From positions 119,372-183,371 of the forward strand of contig NZ_ABCG01000007.1 of the NCBI RefSeq assembly GCF_000181515.1: 64,000 nucleotides of DNA. Direction: 5' to 3'. Shown piece after piece: positions 35,433-44,123 of this stretch. This DNA comes from Erythrobacter sp. SD-21. GTDB taxonomy: Bacteria; Pseudomonadota; Alphaproteobacteria; Sphingomonadales; Sphingomonadaceae. Under the pieces are notes generated by a model. It had not been told where the DNA came from. It worked only from the letters and a program-made list of their open reading frames with translations, and made no database searches. Position numbers and translations under genes: made by a program. Every line of letters begins with the position of its first letter. Position 1 is the stretch's first letter.

Positions 35433-35909
35433 CTATCCTTCTGCGCGCGCGATCGCGACGGGTCGGAATACTGGCAGGCGAAAATCTTCGGAGATCGGCT
35501 CGAAATCCAGCGTGACCGGCAGATCGAGCTCAAGCTCGTCGAGCGCGCAATCGACCAGCCGGGTTGCCATGCGCACTCCCTCCTCCAGTTCCACCACCGC
35601 AGCGATGAAGGGAATCTCGCCGGCGAAGGCGGGATGCAGTGCCTGATGGGTCACCGTCCAGGAAAACAGCGTGCCATTGCCGGTGCTACGCTCCCACGAC
35701 CATTCAGGAGAACCGCATCGGGCGCACATATAGCGCGGCAAATGCCGAAAACTGCCGCATCCTTCGCACTGCTGGAAGTAAAGGTTGCCGTCCTGACACC
35801 GGTTCCAGAATTCCTGCTCCACCGGATCCTGCGGGCGCGGCTTTGGCTTGGCTGGTGCGGCCTGCGCCGAGGGGCGCATCTTGGGCGGCAGATCTTTCTC
35901 GTCGCTCAC
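35433..35909 (-). CDS. DUF35 OB-fold zinc-ribbon protein
   Basis: A 158-residue protein with a rubredoxin-like zinc ribbon (Cys48, Cys51, Cys62, Cys65, C-x2-C-x10-C-x2-C) followed by an OB fold ([17 protein letters not shown] ... PFIAAVVEL). DUF35 proteins bind thiolase-like enzymes; in steroid side-chain degradation the DUF35 domain of ChsH2 is required by the Ltp2 aldolase. Here the gene begins inside the stop codon of the thiolase-like gene (GTGA), consistent with a stable complex. Confidence 0.92.
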   Translation of the reverse strand: MSDEKDLPPKMRPSAQAAPAKPKPRPQDPVEQEFWNRCQDGNLYFQQCEGCGSFRHLPRYMCARCGSPEWSWERSTGNGTLFSWTVTHQALHPAFAGEIPFIAAVVELEEGVRMATRLVDCALDELELDLPVTLDFEPISEDFRLPVFRPVAIARAEG

Positions 35910-37078
35910 GCAAACCTCCTCAAAATCGCTATACTGCCGTCACCCAGATCGCCCCAGCCGGTCACCAGGCCGGTCTGGGCGCCTTCGACCTGCCGCTCCC
36001 CACAATCGTGGCGCAACTGACGCACCGCCTCGACGACATGGTTCAGTCCCCAAACATGGGCCTCGCTCAGCAGGCCGCCATGGGTGTTGACGGGATAGCG
36101 CCCGCCCAGCTCGATCTGGCCATTCGCGACGAACTCTGCCTGTCCACCTGGTTCGCAATAGCCCAGGGCCTCCAGCTGAAGGAGAACCACGTAGGTGAAG
36201 CAGTCGTAGATCTGCAGAAAATCCATGTCTTCGCGATCGACCCCCGCCATTTCGAACGCGCGCGGCGCGGCGTAGCTCAGGCCGATCTTGAAGGGGTCGG
36301 GACGCGAAGGGATATCGTCGGCGGGGTAAGGATGCCCTTCAGCCGCACCGGCGATGCTCACGGGAACATGCGGCATGTCCCTGGCGCGGTCTATTCGCGA
36401 AACCACGACTGCGCATGCCCCGTCAGTCTCCAGACAGCAATCGTAGAGGCGAAAGGGTTCGGATATCCAGCGCGCGGAATGGTAGGTTTCGGCATCCAGT
36501 TCCCGGCCATAAGTGAAGGCCTGCGGATTCATCTGCGCATGGCGACGGCACGCCAGTGCAACGGCCGCCATCGCTTCCGGGCCGATATCGTAAATTCGGG
36601 AGTGCCGGGTGGCGAGCCAGGCATACATCTGCACCGGCAGGAACACGCCATACGGAATGTAATAGCCTTGGATCGTATTCGTCAGGGTGTTCATGTTCAT
36701 CGGCCGCGTCGGCGGTGCGCCAGGCTTGGGCCGCAAGGCGGAATAACCGTTCCACCCGAGCGTCACCAGCACATGGTCGCATAAGCCGCTGGCAATTGCC
36801 ATCGCGGCGTTCTGGAGTGCCGTGGTAGGGCTCGCCCCGCCCATGTGGACCGTAGAGGCATAGCGCAGAACTTCGATACCGAGGTTAGCCGCCATCTCTT
36901 CCGAGGTGGTGTAGATCGGCGGAGGAACCATGCCGTCGATATCCGACGGCTTCAGCCCTGCATCTGCTATGGCTTTGCGCGATGCTTCCAGCATCATGTC
37001 GACCGCGGTTTTCTCGGTGCCTTTCACGAAAGCGGTTTCGCCCACTCCGGTGATGGCCGATTTGTCGCTTAAGCTCAT
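35906..37078 (-). CDS. Thiolase-superfamily Ltp2-type aldolase
   Basis: A 390-residue protein of the SCPx/lipid-transfer branch of thiolases, from ATG 37078 (overlapping the COQ4-like stop). The usual nucleophilic cysteine site reads HMGGAS (79-83), the second cysteine site reads GWGDLGDGS (374-382), while the HGG histidine (333) and a tyrosine in YDCFTY (291-296) are kept. Loss of both cysteines argues against thiolysis and for a retro-aldol lyase such as Ltp2, which splits a 3-hydroxyacyl-CoA side chain into a ketone and a short acyl-CoA. The partner DUF35 gene follows directly. Confidence 0.88.
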   Translation of the reverse strand: MSLSDKSAITGVGETAFVKGTEKTAVDMMLEASRKAIADAGLKPSDIDGMVPPPIYTTSEEMAANLGIEVLRYASTVHMGGASPTTALQNAAMAIASGLCDHVLVTLGWNGYSALRPKPGAPPTRPMNMNTLTNTIQGYYIPYGVFLPVQMYAWLATRHSRIYDIGPEAMAAVALACRRHAQMNPQAFTYGRELDAETYHSARWISEPFRLYDCCLETDGACAVVVSRIDRARDMPHVPVSIAGAAEGHPYPADDIPSRPDPFKIGLSYAAPRAFEMAGVDREDMDFLQIYDCFTYVVLLQLEALGYCEPGGQAEFVANGQIELGGRYPVNTHGGLLSEAHVWGLNHVVEAVRQLRHDCGERQVEGAQTGLVTGWGDLGDGSIAILRRFA

Positions 37079-37767
37079 GCCTGCCTGACCGCCTGGTAAT
37101 CGCGTTCGAGCTGTTCGGAAAGAGCGCGCACCCTCTGATAGGTCTCCGGCGGACGCAGTCGCAACTCGCGGCGGACATCCTCCAACGGACGATCGAGATT
37201 TTCTTCCCAGTAGAAGGTGGTCAGATCGGCTGCAGCCCGGCCCCGGCGCCACGCTTCAAATGCAGCGCGCGCCACTGGCAACTGGGCAGCTTCCAGTTTC
37301 ATCTTGGGAATGCCGACGCCCAAGATGAAAGCGATCCCGTGATTATAGAATTGCGCGTTTCCGAAGGACAGCACGCACAATTCGCCCAGTGCGTCCCTGC
37401 CGTATCCGGCGACGTCATGAAACAGGTCATGCGAATCGCGAAGGCGCCGACGATAGAGGGAAACATCGGGGTCGCCGAGGTCCTCCAGACCTCCGGCCTC
37501 GCTGGCTTCCGCCAGACCTTCTGCTGTCAGACCCTCCCCGTAAACAAAATCGAGGTAGGCTCGGCCAAGCGTGCCAGACGCACAGGTCGCAAGGCGTTTG
37601 CGATCGCACAAGGTTTCAAGTAGGTCGGCCCGGTCGGAAGCGATACGCCGCCCATCGCTCGACTTCATGAAGCGATTGAAATTCCGATAATAGGAATTGC
37701 CCGACAATGCCTTGACGATACGGAACACCTGCGCCGTATCCTCCTTGTCGGCAATCAACTGCCTCAT
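37075..37767 (-). CDS. COQ4-like protein
   Basis: A 230-residue protein with the zinc motif of the COQ4 family: His113-Asp114-x2-His117 followed after 11 residues by Glu129 ([18 protein letters not shown]). COQ4 homologues act in ubiquinone synthesis, reportedly as a C1 decarboxylase/hydroxylase. Here the gene lies inside a catabolic operon, coupled by ATGA to the aldolase gene downstream and to a 21-codon frame upstream, so a role on a pathway intermediate is more likely than quinone synthesis. Function is inferred. Confidence 0.82.
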   Translation of the reverse strand: MRQLIADKEDTAQVFRIVKALSGNSYYRNFNRFMKSSDGRRIASDRADLLETLCDRKRLATCASGTLGRAYLDFVYGEGLTAEGLAEASEAGGLEDLGDPDVSLYRRRLRDSHDLFHDVAGYGRDALGELCVLSFGNAQFYNHGIAFILGVGIPKMKLEAAQLPVARAAFEAWRRGRAAADLTTFYWEENLDRPLEDVRRELRLRPPETYQRVRALSEQLERDYQAVRQA

Positions 37768-37829
37768 TGCCCCAGCGCTCTGAGAGGCTCTACGGGGCGG
37801 CGCAATTCATGACCTTTGGCGTAAGCCAT
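37764..37829 (-). CDS. Putative 21-aa translated leader upstream of COQ4-like gene
   Basis: ATG at 37829 follows a strong AGGAGG site by 8 bases and opens 21 codons (MAYAKGHELRRPVEPLRALG...) whose TGA overlaps the COQ4-like ATG. The COQ4-like gene has no good site of its own, so the short frame may deliver ribosomes to it, or it may be the 5' stub of a deleted gene. Confidence 0.5.
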   Translation of the reverse strand: MAYAKGHELRRPVEPLRALGQ

Positions 37830-37847
37830 CTTCTTGCCTCCTGCGCT

Positions 37848-38990
37848 TCACTTGTAGATACCAGCGGACGCCAACGCCTTCTCGGCTCCATCGACCAGGT
37901 CGCGCATCACTTCGGCGGCAGGCCGGATCGAATCGATCAGGCCGATGCCTTGCCCCGCGAAGCCGGGGATGACATCCTTGCGCTCTGCCTTGATCCCGGA
38001 GGCCATGACCGGGCCGGAGATCATCGACTGATAGGGCATCGGCAGAGGCTCCTTTCCGGCCTGCACCCAGGCGTCGGCCCATTTGTTACGGATCATGCGC
38101 GCCGGTTTGCCGGTAAGCGATCGACTAACGACCGTATCGGCATCGCCGCTTTCGGTGATCGCCTCTTTCTGGAAGCGCTCGATGCCCGCTTCCTCGGTCG
38201 CGAGAAATGCCGTGCCGACCCACGCGCCCTCTGCCCCCAGCATCATCGCAGCGGCAACACCCCGGCCATCCGAGATACCGCCGGCCCCAAGGACAGGAAC
38301 ACGATCGCCAACGGCGTCGACCACCTGGGGAATCAAGGAAATAGTCCCGATCGGCGAGTTGTGACCTCCGCCATCGTGCCCTTGCGCGACGATCATGTCG
38401 ATGCCCGACCCGACGACCTGTTCGGCGTGCTTGACCTTGCCGATCACCGCCATGACCTTGGTGCCATTGGCATGGAGCCGATCCATCCACGGTTCAGGAT
38501 TGCCAAGGCCGGCAGCATAAACCGGCACCTTTTCCTCGATCACCACTTCCATCTGCGCCTCAAAGAATTCCTTCGAGAACAACTGCGGGCCGCCCTTGCC
38601 CATTTCAGGCGCGCCCGCCGCCCGCATGGCGGCGGCAGCATCGACCTCCGGAAGCTCTTCACGATCCATGAAGTCGCGCGCGAACTGCTGATATTCACCC
38701 ATCAGATCCATGGGATTTTGGGGTGCAGCACCGCTTTGAGGGGCAGAGCCGCGCCTGACCGACGCGGGGAGCAGCGTATCGACACCGAAAGGTTTGTCGG
38801 TCAATTCCCGGGTCTGGCGAATCCAGTCACGCAACTGATCGGGCGAACACGCCGCGGCACCCAGGACCCCGAGCCCGCCGGCATTCGAAACCGCAGCCGC
38901 CAGCGCCGGAACGCTCGCTCCGCCCATCCCGGCAAGCAGGATCGGGTACCGGATCCCCAGCATTTCGCATATTCGGCTCTTCAACGCCAT
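37848..38990 (-). CDS. Nitronate monooxygenase / 2-nitropropane dioxygenase-like flavoprotein
   Basis: A 380-residue FMN TIM-barrel protein: GIRYPILLAGMGGAS at the N-terminus, VSNAGGLGVLGA, GHDGGGHNSPIGTISLIPQVVDAVG and GAEGAWVGTAFLATEEAG. The family oxidises alkyl nitronates, but many members are enoyl-reductase-like enzymes of unknown substrate in lipid and steroid catabolism. ATG 38990 is preceded by GAGAGGAAG. It is probably the first gene of the catabolic operon, just downstream of the GntR regulator. Confidence 0.9.
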   Translation of the reverse strand: MALKSRICEMLGIRYPILLAGMGGASVPALAAAVSNAGGLGVLGAAACSPDQLRDWIRQTRELTDKPFGVDTLLPASVRRGSAPQSGAAPQNPMDLMGEYQQFARDFMDREELPEVDAAAAMRAAGAPEMGKGGPQLFSKEFFEAQMEVVIEEKVPVYAAGLGNPEPWMDRLHANGTKVMAVIGKVKHAEQVVGSGIDMIVAQGHDGGGHNSPIGTISLIPQVVDAVGDRVPVLGAGGISDGRGVAAAMMLGAEGAWVGTAFLATEEAGIERFQKEAITESGDADTVVSRSLTGKPARMIRNKWADAWVQAGKEPLPMPYQSMISGPVMASGIKAERKDVIPGFAGQGIGLIDSIRPAAEVMRDLVDGAEKALASAGIYK

Positions 38991-39040
38991 TCTTCCTCTC
39001 CAGCCACTTGCCTAAACGCACACTCAAACTATTGAAAATT

Positions 39041-39769
39041 CTACAGCTGCCCCCACCGCACCCGCTGCGAGACCAGCTCGGGGCTGCGCTCCGAAAGATA
39101 GACGGCAGAGCCGGCCACCAACCGGCTCATTGCTTGACGGGCCGCGGCGCTGTCGCCAGTCCGCACTGCCTCGAGCACCCGCACCAGAAACTTCATCTGC
39201 ACCGCCCGTTCCTGTGCCGAATATCCCAGCGAATGGGAAAACTCGCGGGTCAACAGATGCATCGCAGAGGTCAGCAAACCGAACAGCGGATTGCCGCTCG
39301 CCCAACCCAACAAGTCGTGAAATCTGCGATTAAGTTCCTCGAATTGATCAGAGGCTTCATGATGCCTCAATTCCGCCAGACACCCTGCCAACGCGCTGAG
39401 ATCAGCGGTAGTTGCACGCTGGGCTGCATACCCTGCGACATCGGGAGCAATTGCTTCGCGCAATTCAAGCAAACCACGCAAATCGGCTTCCATGAAATGC
39501 AGAATCAATGACAAACTGCTTGCAAAATCGCCGGTCTGCGGACGGGCTACGACGGGACCTCCACCACGGCCGAGCTGGAGATGGATGACCCCTTGCAATT
39601 CCAGGAACCGCAAAGCCTCCCGCAAAGTTGCGCGCGCAACCTCGTAACGCGCGAGCATTTCATCCTCGCGCGGAAGCCTGTCACCCGGGTTATGGCGACC
39701 CGCCTCGATGTCCCGCACGATGCTTTGCGCAAGAGAAAGGGCACGCTTGGCCTTCTTCACCGCTGACAT
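39041..39769 (-). CDS. GntR-family regulator, FadR/FCD subfamily
   Basis: A 242-residue protein starting MSAVKKAKRA at 39769. An N-terminal winged helix (GDRLPREDEMLARYEVARATLREALRFLE) is followed by an all-helical FCD ligand domain with metal-binding histidines (RFHDLLGWAS, HLLTREFSH). FadR-type regulators repress catabolic genes until an acid or acyl-CoA ligand binds. It sits between the minus-strand catabolic operon and the divergent P450 gene, so it likely controls both. Confidence 0.91.
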   Translation of the reverse strand: MSAVKKAKRALSLAQSIVRDIEAGRHNPGDRLPREDEMLARYEVARATLREALRFLELQGVIHLQLGRGGGPVVARPQTGDFASSLSLILHFMEADLRGLLELREAIAPDVAGYAAQRATTADLSALAGCLAELRHHEASDQFEELNRRFHDLLGWASGNPLFGLLTSAMHLLTREFSHSLGYSAQERAVQMKFLVRVLEAVRTGDSAAARQAMSRLVAGSAVYLSERSPELVSQRVRWGQL

Positions 39770-39970
39770 CCGCCACTCATCAGCACACCCGCACCTCTCG
39801 AATAAAAAGTATAAGGATATTAGCAAACCTTCGTTGGATCGGCACACTATCCGATGGGATTGGTGTCTGCAAGGGACTAAAAGAGTATACGATTTATTGA
39901 CTGCACGAGATGTCTCCCTTAAGGATGACTGAAGGCCGATCAGGCCTGAGATGTAGAAGGAATAGTTCTT

Positions 39971-41233
39971 ATGGACAGCCAGATCGCCGAGCCGGATGCC
40001 GCGGCGAGGATCGCGTCAATTCCGATCGAGGAAATCGACGTGGCCCGGCCAAGCCTGTTTCAGAACGATACCATCGGTCTATTTTTTGACAGGTTGCGCG
40101 CCGAAGAACCTGTCCACTACTGCCGCGAGAGCTATGTCGGCCCTTACTGGTCCATTACCAAGTTCGACGACATCATGGCGGTGGACACCAATCATAAGGT
40201 CTTCTCTTCGGAAGCGAAGCTAGGCGGAATTGCAATCCAGGACATGCATTCGGTGGAAGGCGCGCTCGAACTTGAAATGTTCATAGCGATGGACCCGCCC
40301 AAGCACGATCAGCAGCGCAAGGCGGTGACTCCGGCAGTGGCTCCGTCCAACCTGCAACTGCTCGAGCCGATCATCCGCAAGCGCGCGGGAGAGATTCTCG
40401 ATGAACTCCCGATTGGCGAAGATTTCGACTGGGTGGATAAGGTTGCGATCGAGTTGACGACGATGACGCTGGCAACCTTGTTTGATTTCCCTTGGGAGGA
40501 GCGGCGCAAGCTGACGCGCTGGTCCGATGTAGCAACTGCGGCACCTGAAACCGGGATCGTCGAATCCTACGAGGCGCGGCGCGAAGAACTCATCGGTTGC
40601 GCGATGTATTTCAAGACTCTGTGGGACGAACGGATAAACGAGGAGCCGAAGAACGACCTCATCTCGATGATGGCTCATTCTCCCGCCACGCGCGACATGC
40701 CGTTCCTCGAGTTTCTCGGCAATCTTATGCTGCTGATCGTCGGTGGAAACGACACAACACGCAATTCCATCAGCGGCGGCGTGCTCGCCTTGAACCAAAG
40801 CCCGGACGAGTACGCGAAACTCGACGCGGATCCTTCGCTCATTAGCAAAATGGTTCCGGAAATCATCCGTTGGCAGACCCCCCTCACTCATATGCGCCGC
40901 ACCGCGCTGGAAGATTGGGAGATCGGCGGCAAACAGATCAAGAAGGGCGACAAGGTGGTGATGTGGTACCTGTCAGGCAACCGCGACGAGAGTGCTATCG
41001 AGCGCGCGGACCAGTTCATCATCGACCGCAAAAATCCGCGCCATCACCTCTCATTCGGCTATGGCATTCACCGCTGCATGGGAAACCGGCTCGCGGAACT
41101 GCAGCTGCGGATCATCTGGGAAGAAATTCACAAGCGCTTTTCCCGGGTCGAGGTTACAGGTGAACCAGAGCGTCTTTTTTCAAACCTCGTCCGCGGAATC
41201 ACCAGGCTGCCGGTGCGGCTCCGCGCCCGCTGA
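39971..41233 (+). CDS. Cytochrome P450, CYP153-like
   Basis: A 420-residue P450. The I-helix reads GGNDTTRNS (about 258-266), the ExxR motif is EIIR (about 297-300) and the heme loop FGYGIHRCMG holds the axial Cys369. The phrases VAPSNLQLLEPIIRKRAGEIL, LATLFDFPWEERRKLT and IIRWQTPLTHMRRTALEDWEIGGK are close to CYP153, a family that hydroxylates the terminal carbon of alkanes and alkyl chains. The ferredoxin gene follows 28 bp downstream. A terminal hydroxylation that starts side-chain degradation is the likely role. Confidence 0.91.
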   Translation: MDSQIAEPDAAARIASIPIEEIDVARPSLFQNDTIGLFFDRLRAEEPVHYCRESYVGPYWSITKFDDIMAVDTNHKVFSSEAKLGGIAIQDMHSVEGALELEMFIAMDPPKHDQQRKAVTPAVAPSNLQLLEPIIRKRAGEILDELPIGEDFDWVDKVAIELTTMTLATLFDFPWEERRKLTRWSDVATAAPETGIVESYEARREELIGCAMYFKTLWDERINEEPKNDLISMMAHSPATRDMPFLEFLGNLMLLIVGGNDTTRNSISGGVLALNQSPDEYAKLDADPSLISKMVPEIIRWQTPLTHMRRTALEDWEIGGKQIKKGDKVVMWYLSGNRDESAIERADQFIIDRKNPRHHLSFGYGIHRCMGNRLAELQLRIIWEEIHKRFSRVEVTGEPERLFSNLVRGITRLPVRLRAR

Positions 41234-41261
41234 CTCTCGAGATCGAAATGCGGAGTTCAAG

Positions 41262-41588
41262 ATGATCAAAATTACGTTCGTGGCTAGCGATGGTGAGCGA
41301 CGGGAGGTCGAAATAGAAGAAGGCGAGACAGCCAGGGAAGCGGCGCTATACAATGACGTGCCGGGTATCGATGGCGATTGCGGAGGGGTATGTGCTTGCG
41401 CGACCTGTCATGTGCATGTCGATCCCGAATGGATCGACAAGGTGGGTCGGCTTATGCATGATGGAATGGAGGCCGACCTCTTGCAGTTCGCCGAAGGCAC
41501 CACTGAATACAGTCGCCTTGCCTGTCAGATTCCGATGAAGCCGATGCTGGATGGATTGGTTCTTCACCTACCCGAACAACAATACTGA
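41262..41588 (+). CDS. Adrenodoxin-type 2Fe-2S ferredoxin
   Basis: A 108-residue ferredoxin starting MIKITFVASDG. The cluster ligands are Cys40, Cys46, Cys49 and Cys88 (C-x5-C-x2-C-x38-C), with an extra Cys44 in the loop, the adrenodoxin/putidaredoxin pattern. It passes electrons to the P450 encoded just upstream. No ferredoxin reductase gene lies in the window, so the reductase must be encoded elsewhere. Confidence 0.94.
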   Translation: MIKITFVASDGERREVEIEEGETAREAALYNDVPGIDGDCGGVCACATCHVHVDPEWIDKVGRLMHDGMEADLLQFAEGTTEYSRLACQIPMKPMLDGLVLHLPEQQY

Positions 41589-41656
41589 CGGAGGGATCCT
41601 CGTCCCCGTAGCCTACATTCTTATCTGTCTTTCCTTGATTCTTCGAGAAAACACTC

Positions 41657-42868
41657 ATGGCCACACAAATCGAGCCCGCAACCCAGACCGACGAAGACGC
41701 CTTCCGCGCGGAAGTGCAGCAGTTTCTGGCGGACAATTTTCCCGCCGAACTCAAGGGCCAGTCGAACGCGCTGGCCGGCGTGGACGGCCCCACCAATGAA
41801 ACGCCGGCGCAGACCAAGTGGCGCGAAGCCGTGGGCGCGCGCGGCTGGGGCACCCCCACCTGGCCGAAGGAATACGGCGGCGGCGGCCTCACCAAGGCGC
41901 AGGCCAAGATCATCGACCAGGAATTCGCCAAGGCGGGTGCCTACAACCCGATCGGCGGCATGGGCGTCATGATGTTCGGCCCGACGCTGCTCGAATACGG
42001 CAACGAGGCACAGAAGCAGGAGCATATTCCGCCGATCTGCCGCGGCGAAATCCGCTGGTGCCAGGGCTATTCGGAACCCAATGCCGGCTCTGACCTCGCG
42101 AACCTCCAGACCTTTGCCGAGGACAAGGGCGACCACTACCTTGTCAACGGCCAGAAGACCTGGACCAGCGGCGGCCAATGGGCCGACAAGTGCTTTGCAA
42201 TTGTACGAACCGACAAGAGCGACAAGCACAAGGGCATCAGCTTCATGCTGATCGACATGGACACGCCCGGCGTCGAAGTCCGCCCGATCACCATGATCAG
42301 CGGGACCAGCCCGTTCTGCGAAACCTTTTTCACCGACGTGAAGGTCCCGAAGGAAAACCTCGTCGGCGAGGAAGGCCAGGGCTGGACCATCGGCAAGCGC
42401 CTTCTGCAGCACGAGCGCACCAACATCTCGGGCGGCGGCAGCCTCGCCCGACTCATGGGCCAGAGCCTTGGCGATATCGCCAAGAAGTACCAGCCGACGG
42501 GCGCCGACGGCGAACTCGCCGATGCGGTGCTGCGCGACAAGATCGCTGATTTCGAAATCCGCTGGAACAGCTTCCTGCTCACCGCGCGCCGCGCGATGGA
42601 AGAGAGCAAGGCAGCTGGCGGCGTCTCCGAAATCAGCTCTGTGCTCAAGAAGCTCGGCACCAAGCTGAGCCAGGAACGCAGCGAATTGCTGATCGAAATC
42701 CGCGGGTTGCAGGGCCTCGGCTGGGAAGGCGACGGCTTTTCGGACGGCGAGCTCGGGGCCGTGCGCGCGTGGCTCTTCGGCAAGGCGACCACCATCTATG
42801 GCGGCTCGACCGAAATCCAGAACAACATCATCGCCAAGCGCGTGCTCGGCATGCTCGACCACCAGTAA
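41657..42868 (+). CDS. Acyl-CoA dehydrogenase (second pair, subunit 1)
   Basis: A 403-residue acyl-CoA dehydrogenase with WCQGYSEPNAGSDLANLQT, VNGQKTWTSGGQWAD and the C-terminal IYGGSTEIQNNIIAKRVLGML. It oxidises an acyl-CoA to the 2,3-enoyl-CoA. The gene is followed 18 bp later by a second dehydrogenase gene. Third-position G/C looks higher than in the neighbouring P450 and TonB genes, which may mean a separate origin. Confidence 0.93.
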   Translation: MATQIEPATQTDEDAFRAEVQQFLADNFPAELKGQSNALAGVDGPTNETPAQTKWREAVGARGWGTPTWPKEYGGGGLTKAQAKIIDQEFAKAGAYNPIGGMGVMMFGPTLLEYGNEAQKQEHIPPICRGEIRWCQGYSEPNAGSDLANLQTFAEDKGDHYLVNGQKTWTSGGQWADKCFAIVRTDKSDKHKGISFMLIDMDTPGVEVRPITMISGTSPFCETFFTDVKVPKENLVGEEGQGWTIGKRLLQHERTNISGGGSLARLMGQSLGDIAKKYQPTGADGELADAVLRDKIADFEIRWNSFLLTARRAMEESKAAGGVSEISSVLKKLGTKLSQERSELLIEIRGLQGLGWEGDGFSDGELGAVRAWLFGKATTIYGGSTEIQNNIIAKRVLGMLDHQ

Positions 42869-42886
42869 GAGAGGGGAGCAAGGACA

Positions 42887-43957
42887 ATGGCCGTTCTCAA
42901 CGAAGAACAGGAAATGCTGCGAGATATGGCGCGCGAATGGACCGTCAACGAAAGCCCGGTCACCGAATTCCGCAAGGTCCGCGCCAGCGGCGAGCCCGAA
43001 GCCTTCAACCGCGACGCCTATGCGACGATGGCGCAGATGGGCTGGGCCGGGGTCATCATCCCCGAAGAGCATGGCGGGTCGGACTTCGGCTTCCTGTCCG
43101 CGGGCCTCGTCGTCGAGGAACTCGGCAAGACGCTCACCGCCAGCCCGCTGGTGATGAACACCGTCGCCGCCTCGGCGATCGTTCTTGGCGGCAGCGACGA
43201 GCAGAAGGCCAGGTGGCTGCCCAGGCTGGCGAGCGGCGAGGCCATCGCCACCCTCGCCGTCGACGAAGGGCCGAGCCACGATCCTGCGAAGATCGAGACC
43301 AGTGTGTCCGACGGCAAGCTGAGCGGCACCAAGGCCTTCGTCCATGAAGCGCATGGTGCGGACCTGTTCGTCGTCGCGGCGAAGGACGGGCTTTACCTGG
43401 TCGAGAAAGGCGACGGCGTCGCGCTCACCACCCGCAAGCTGACCGACCAGCGCAGCCATGCCGACGTCACCTTCGACGGCGCGGCGGCGGAGAAGCTCGC
43501 CAATGGCGGCGACAACCTGCTCGATGACGTGCTCGACCGCGCGCGCGTGCTCACCGCAGCCGAAATGCTCGGCATGGCGCAGCAAGTGTTCGACGACACG
43601 CTCGACTATCTGAAGCAGCGCGTGCAGTTCAACCAGGTGCTGGCGAGCTTCCAGGCGCTGCAACACCGCATGGCGGACCTCTTCGCCGATCTCGCCCAGA
43701 TGCGCAGCGCGGTCGAGGCGGGCCTGCAAGCCGTCGATGCCGGCTTCGGCGTGGCGCGCGCGGCGACCATCGCCAAGGCGGAAGCCAACCGCGTTATGCA
43801 CACCATGGCAAACGAGGGCATCCAGCTGCACGGCGGGATCGGCATGACCGATGAGTACGACGTCGGCTTCTATCTCAAGCGCGCCCGCGTGCTGGAGCAG
43901 AGCTTCGGTTCGTCGAGCTGGTTAAAGGACCGATTTTCCAAGCTTTCTGGCTACTAG
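42887..43957 (+). CDS. Acyl-CoA dehydrogenase (second pair, subunit 2)
   Basis: A 356-residue dehydrogenase-like protein (MAVLNEEQEMLRDMAREW ... YLKQRVQFNQVLASFQALQHRMADLFADLAQM ... LHGGIGMTDEYDVGFYLKRA). As in the first pair, the shorter protein is probably the partner subunit of a heteromeric enzyme. ATG 42887 is preceded by GAGGGGAGCAAGG. It shares the G/C-rich codon style of the gene before it. Confidence 0.92.
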   Translation: MAVLNEEQEMLRDMAREWTVNESPVTEFRKVRASGEPEAFNRDAYATMAQMGWAGVIIPEEHGGSDFGFLSAGLVVEELGKTLTASPLVMNTVAASAIVLGGSDEQKARWLPRLASGEAIATLAVDEGPSHDPAKIETSVSDGKLSGTKAFVHEAHGADLFVVAAKDGLYLVEKGDGVALTTRKLTDQRSHADVTFDGAAAEKLANGGDNLLDDVLDRARVLTAAEMLGMAQQVFDDTLDYLKQRVQFNQVLASFQALQHRMADLFADLAQMRSAVEAGLQAVDAGFGVARAATIAKAEANRVMHTMANEGIQLHGGIGMTDEYDVGFYLKRARVLEQSFGSSSWLKDRFSKLSGY

Positions 43958-44123
43958 AAACCTGCATGTAGTGACCTGCATGGCATTTTTGCCACATGCT
44001 TGTCGACAATGTGAAATAATCCGTCAATTCATCTACCAAGTCTTGAAATGAAACGCGCTTATCGGCATCGTTTCTAACATCGACTAGTGCCTAGGATGGG
44101 GCACATTCTTAGAGGAGAGGCAC

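Noticed and set aside
41621..43831. A 736-codon open frame on the minus strand
   Set aside because: It runs antisense to two well-supported acyl-CoA dehydrogenase genes and has the His/Arg/Ala/Leu-rich makeup typical of antisense frames.
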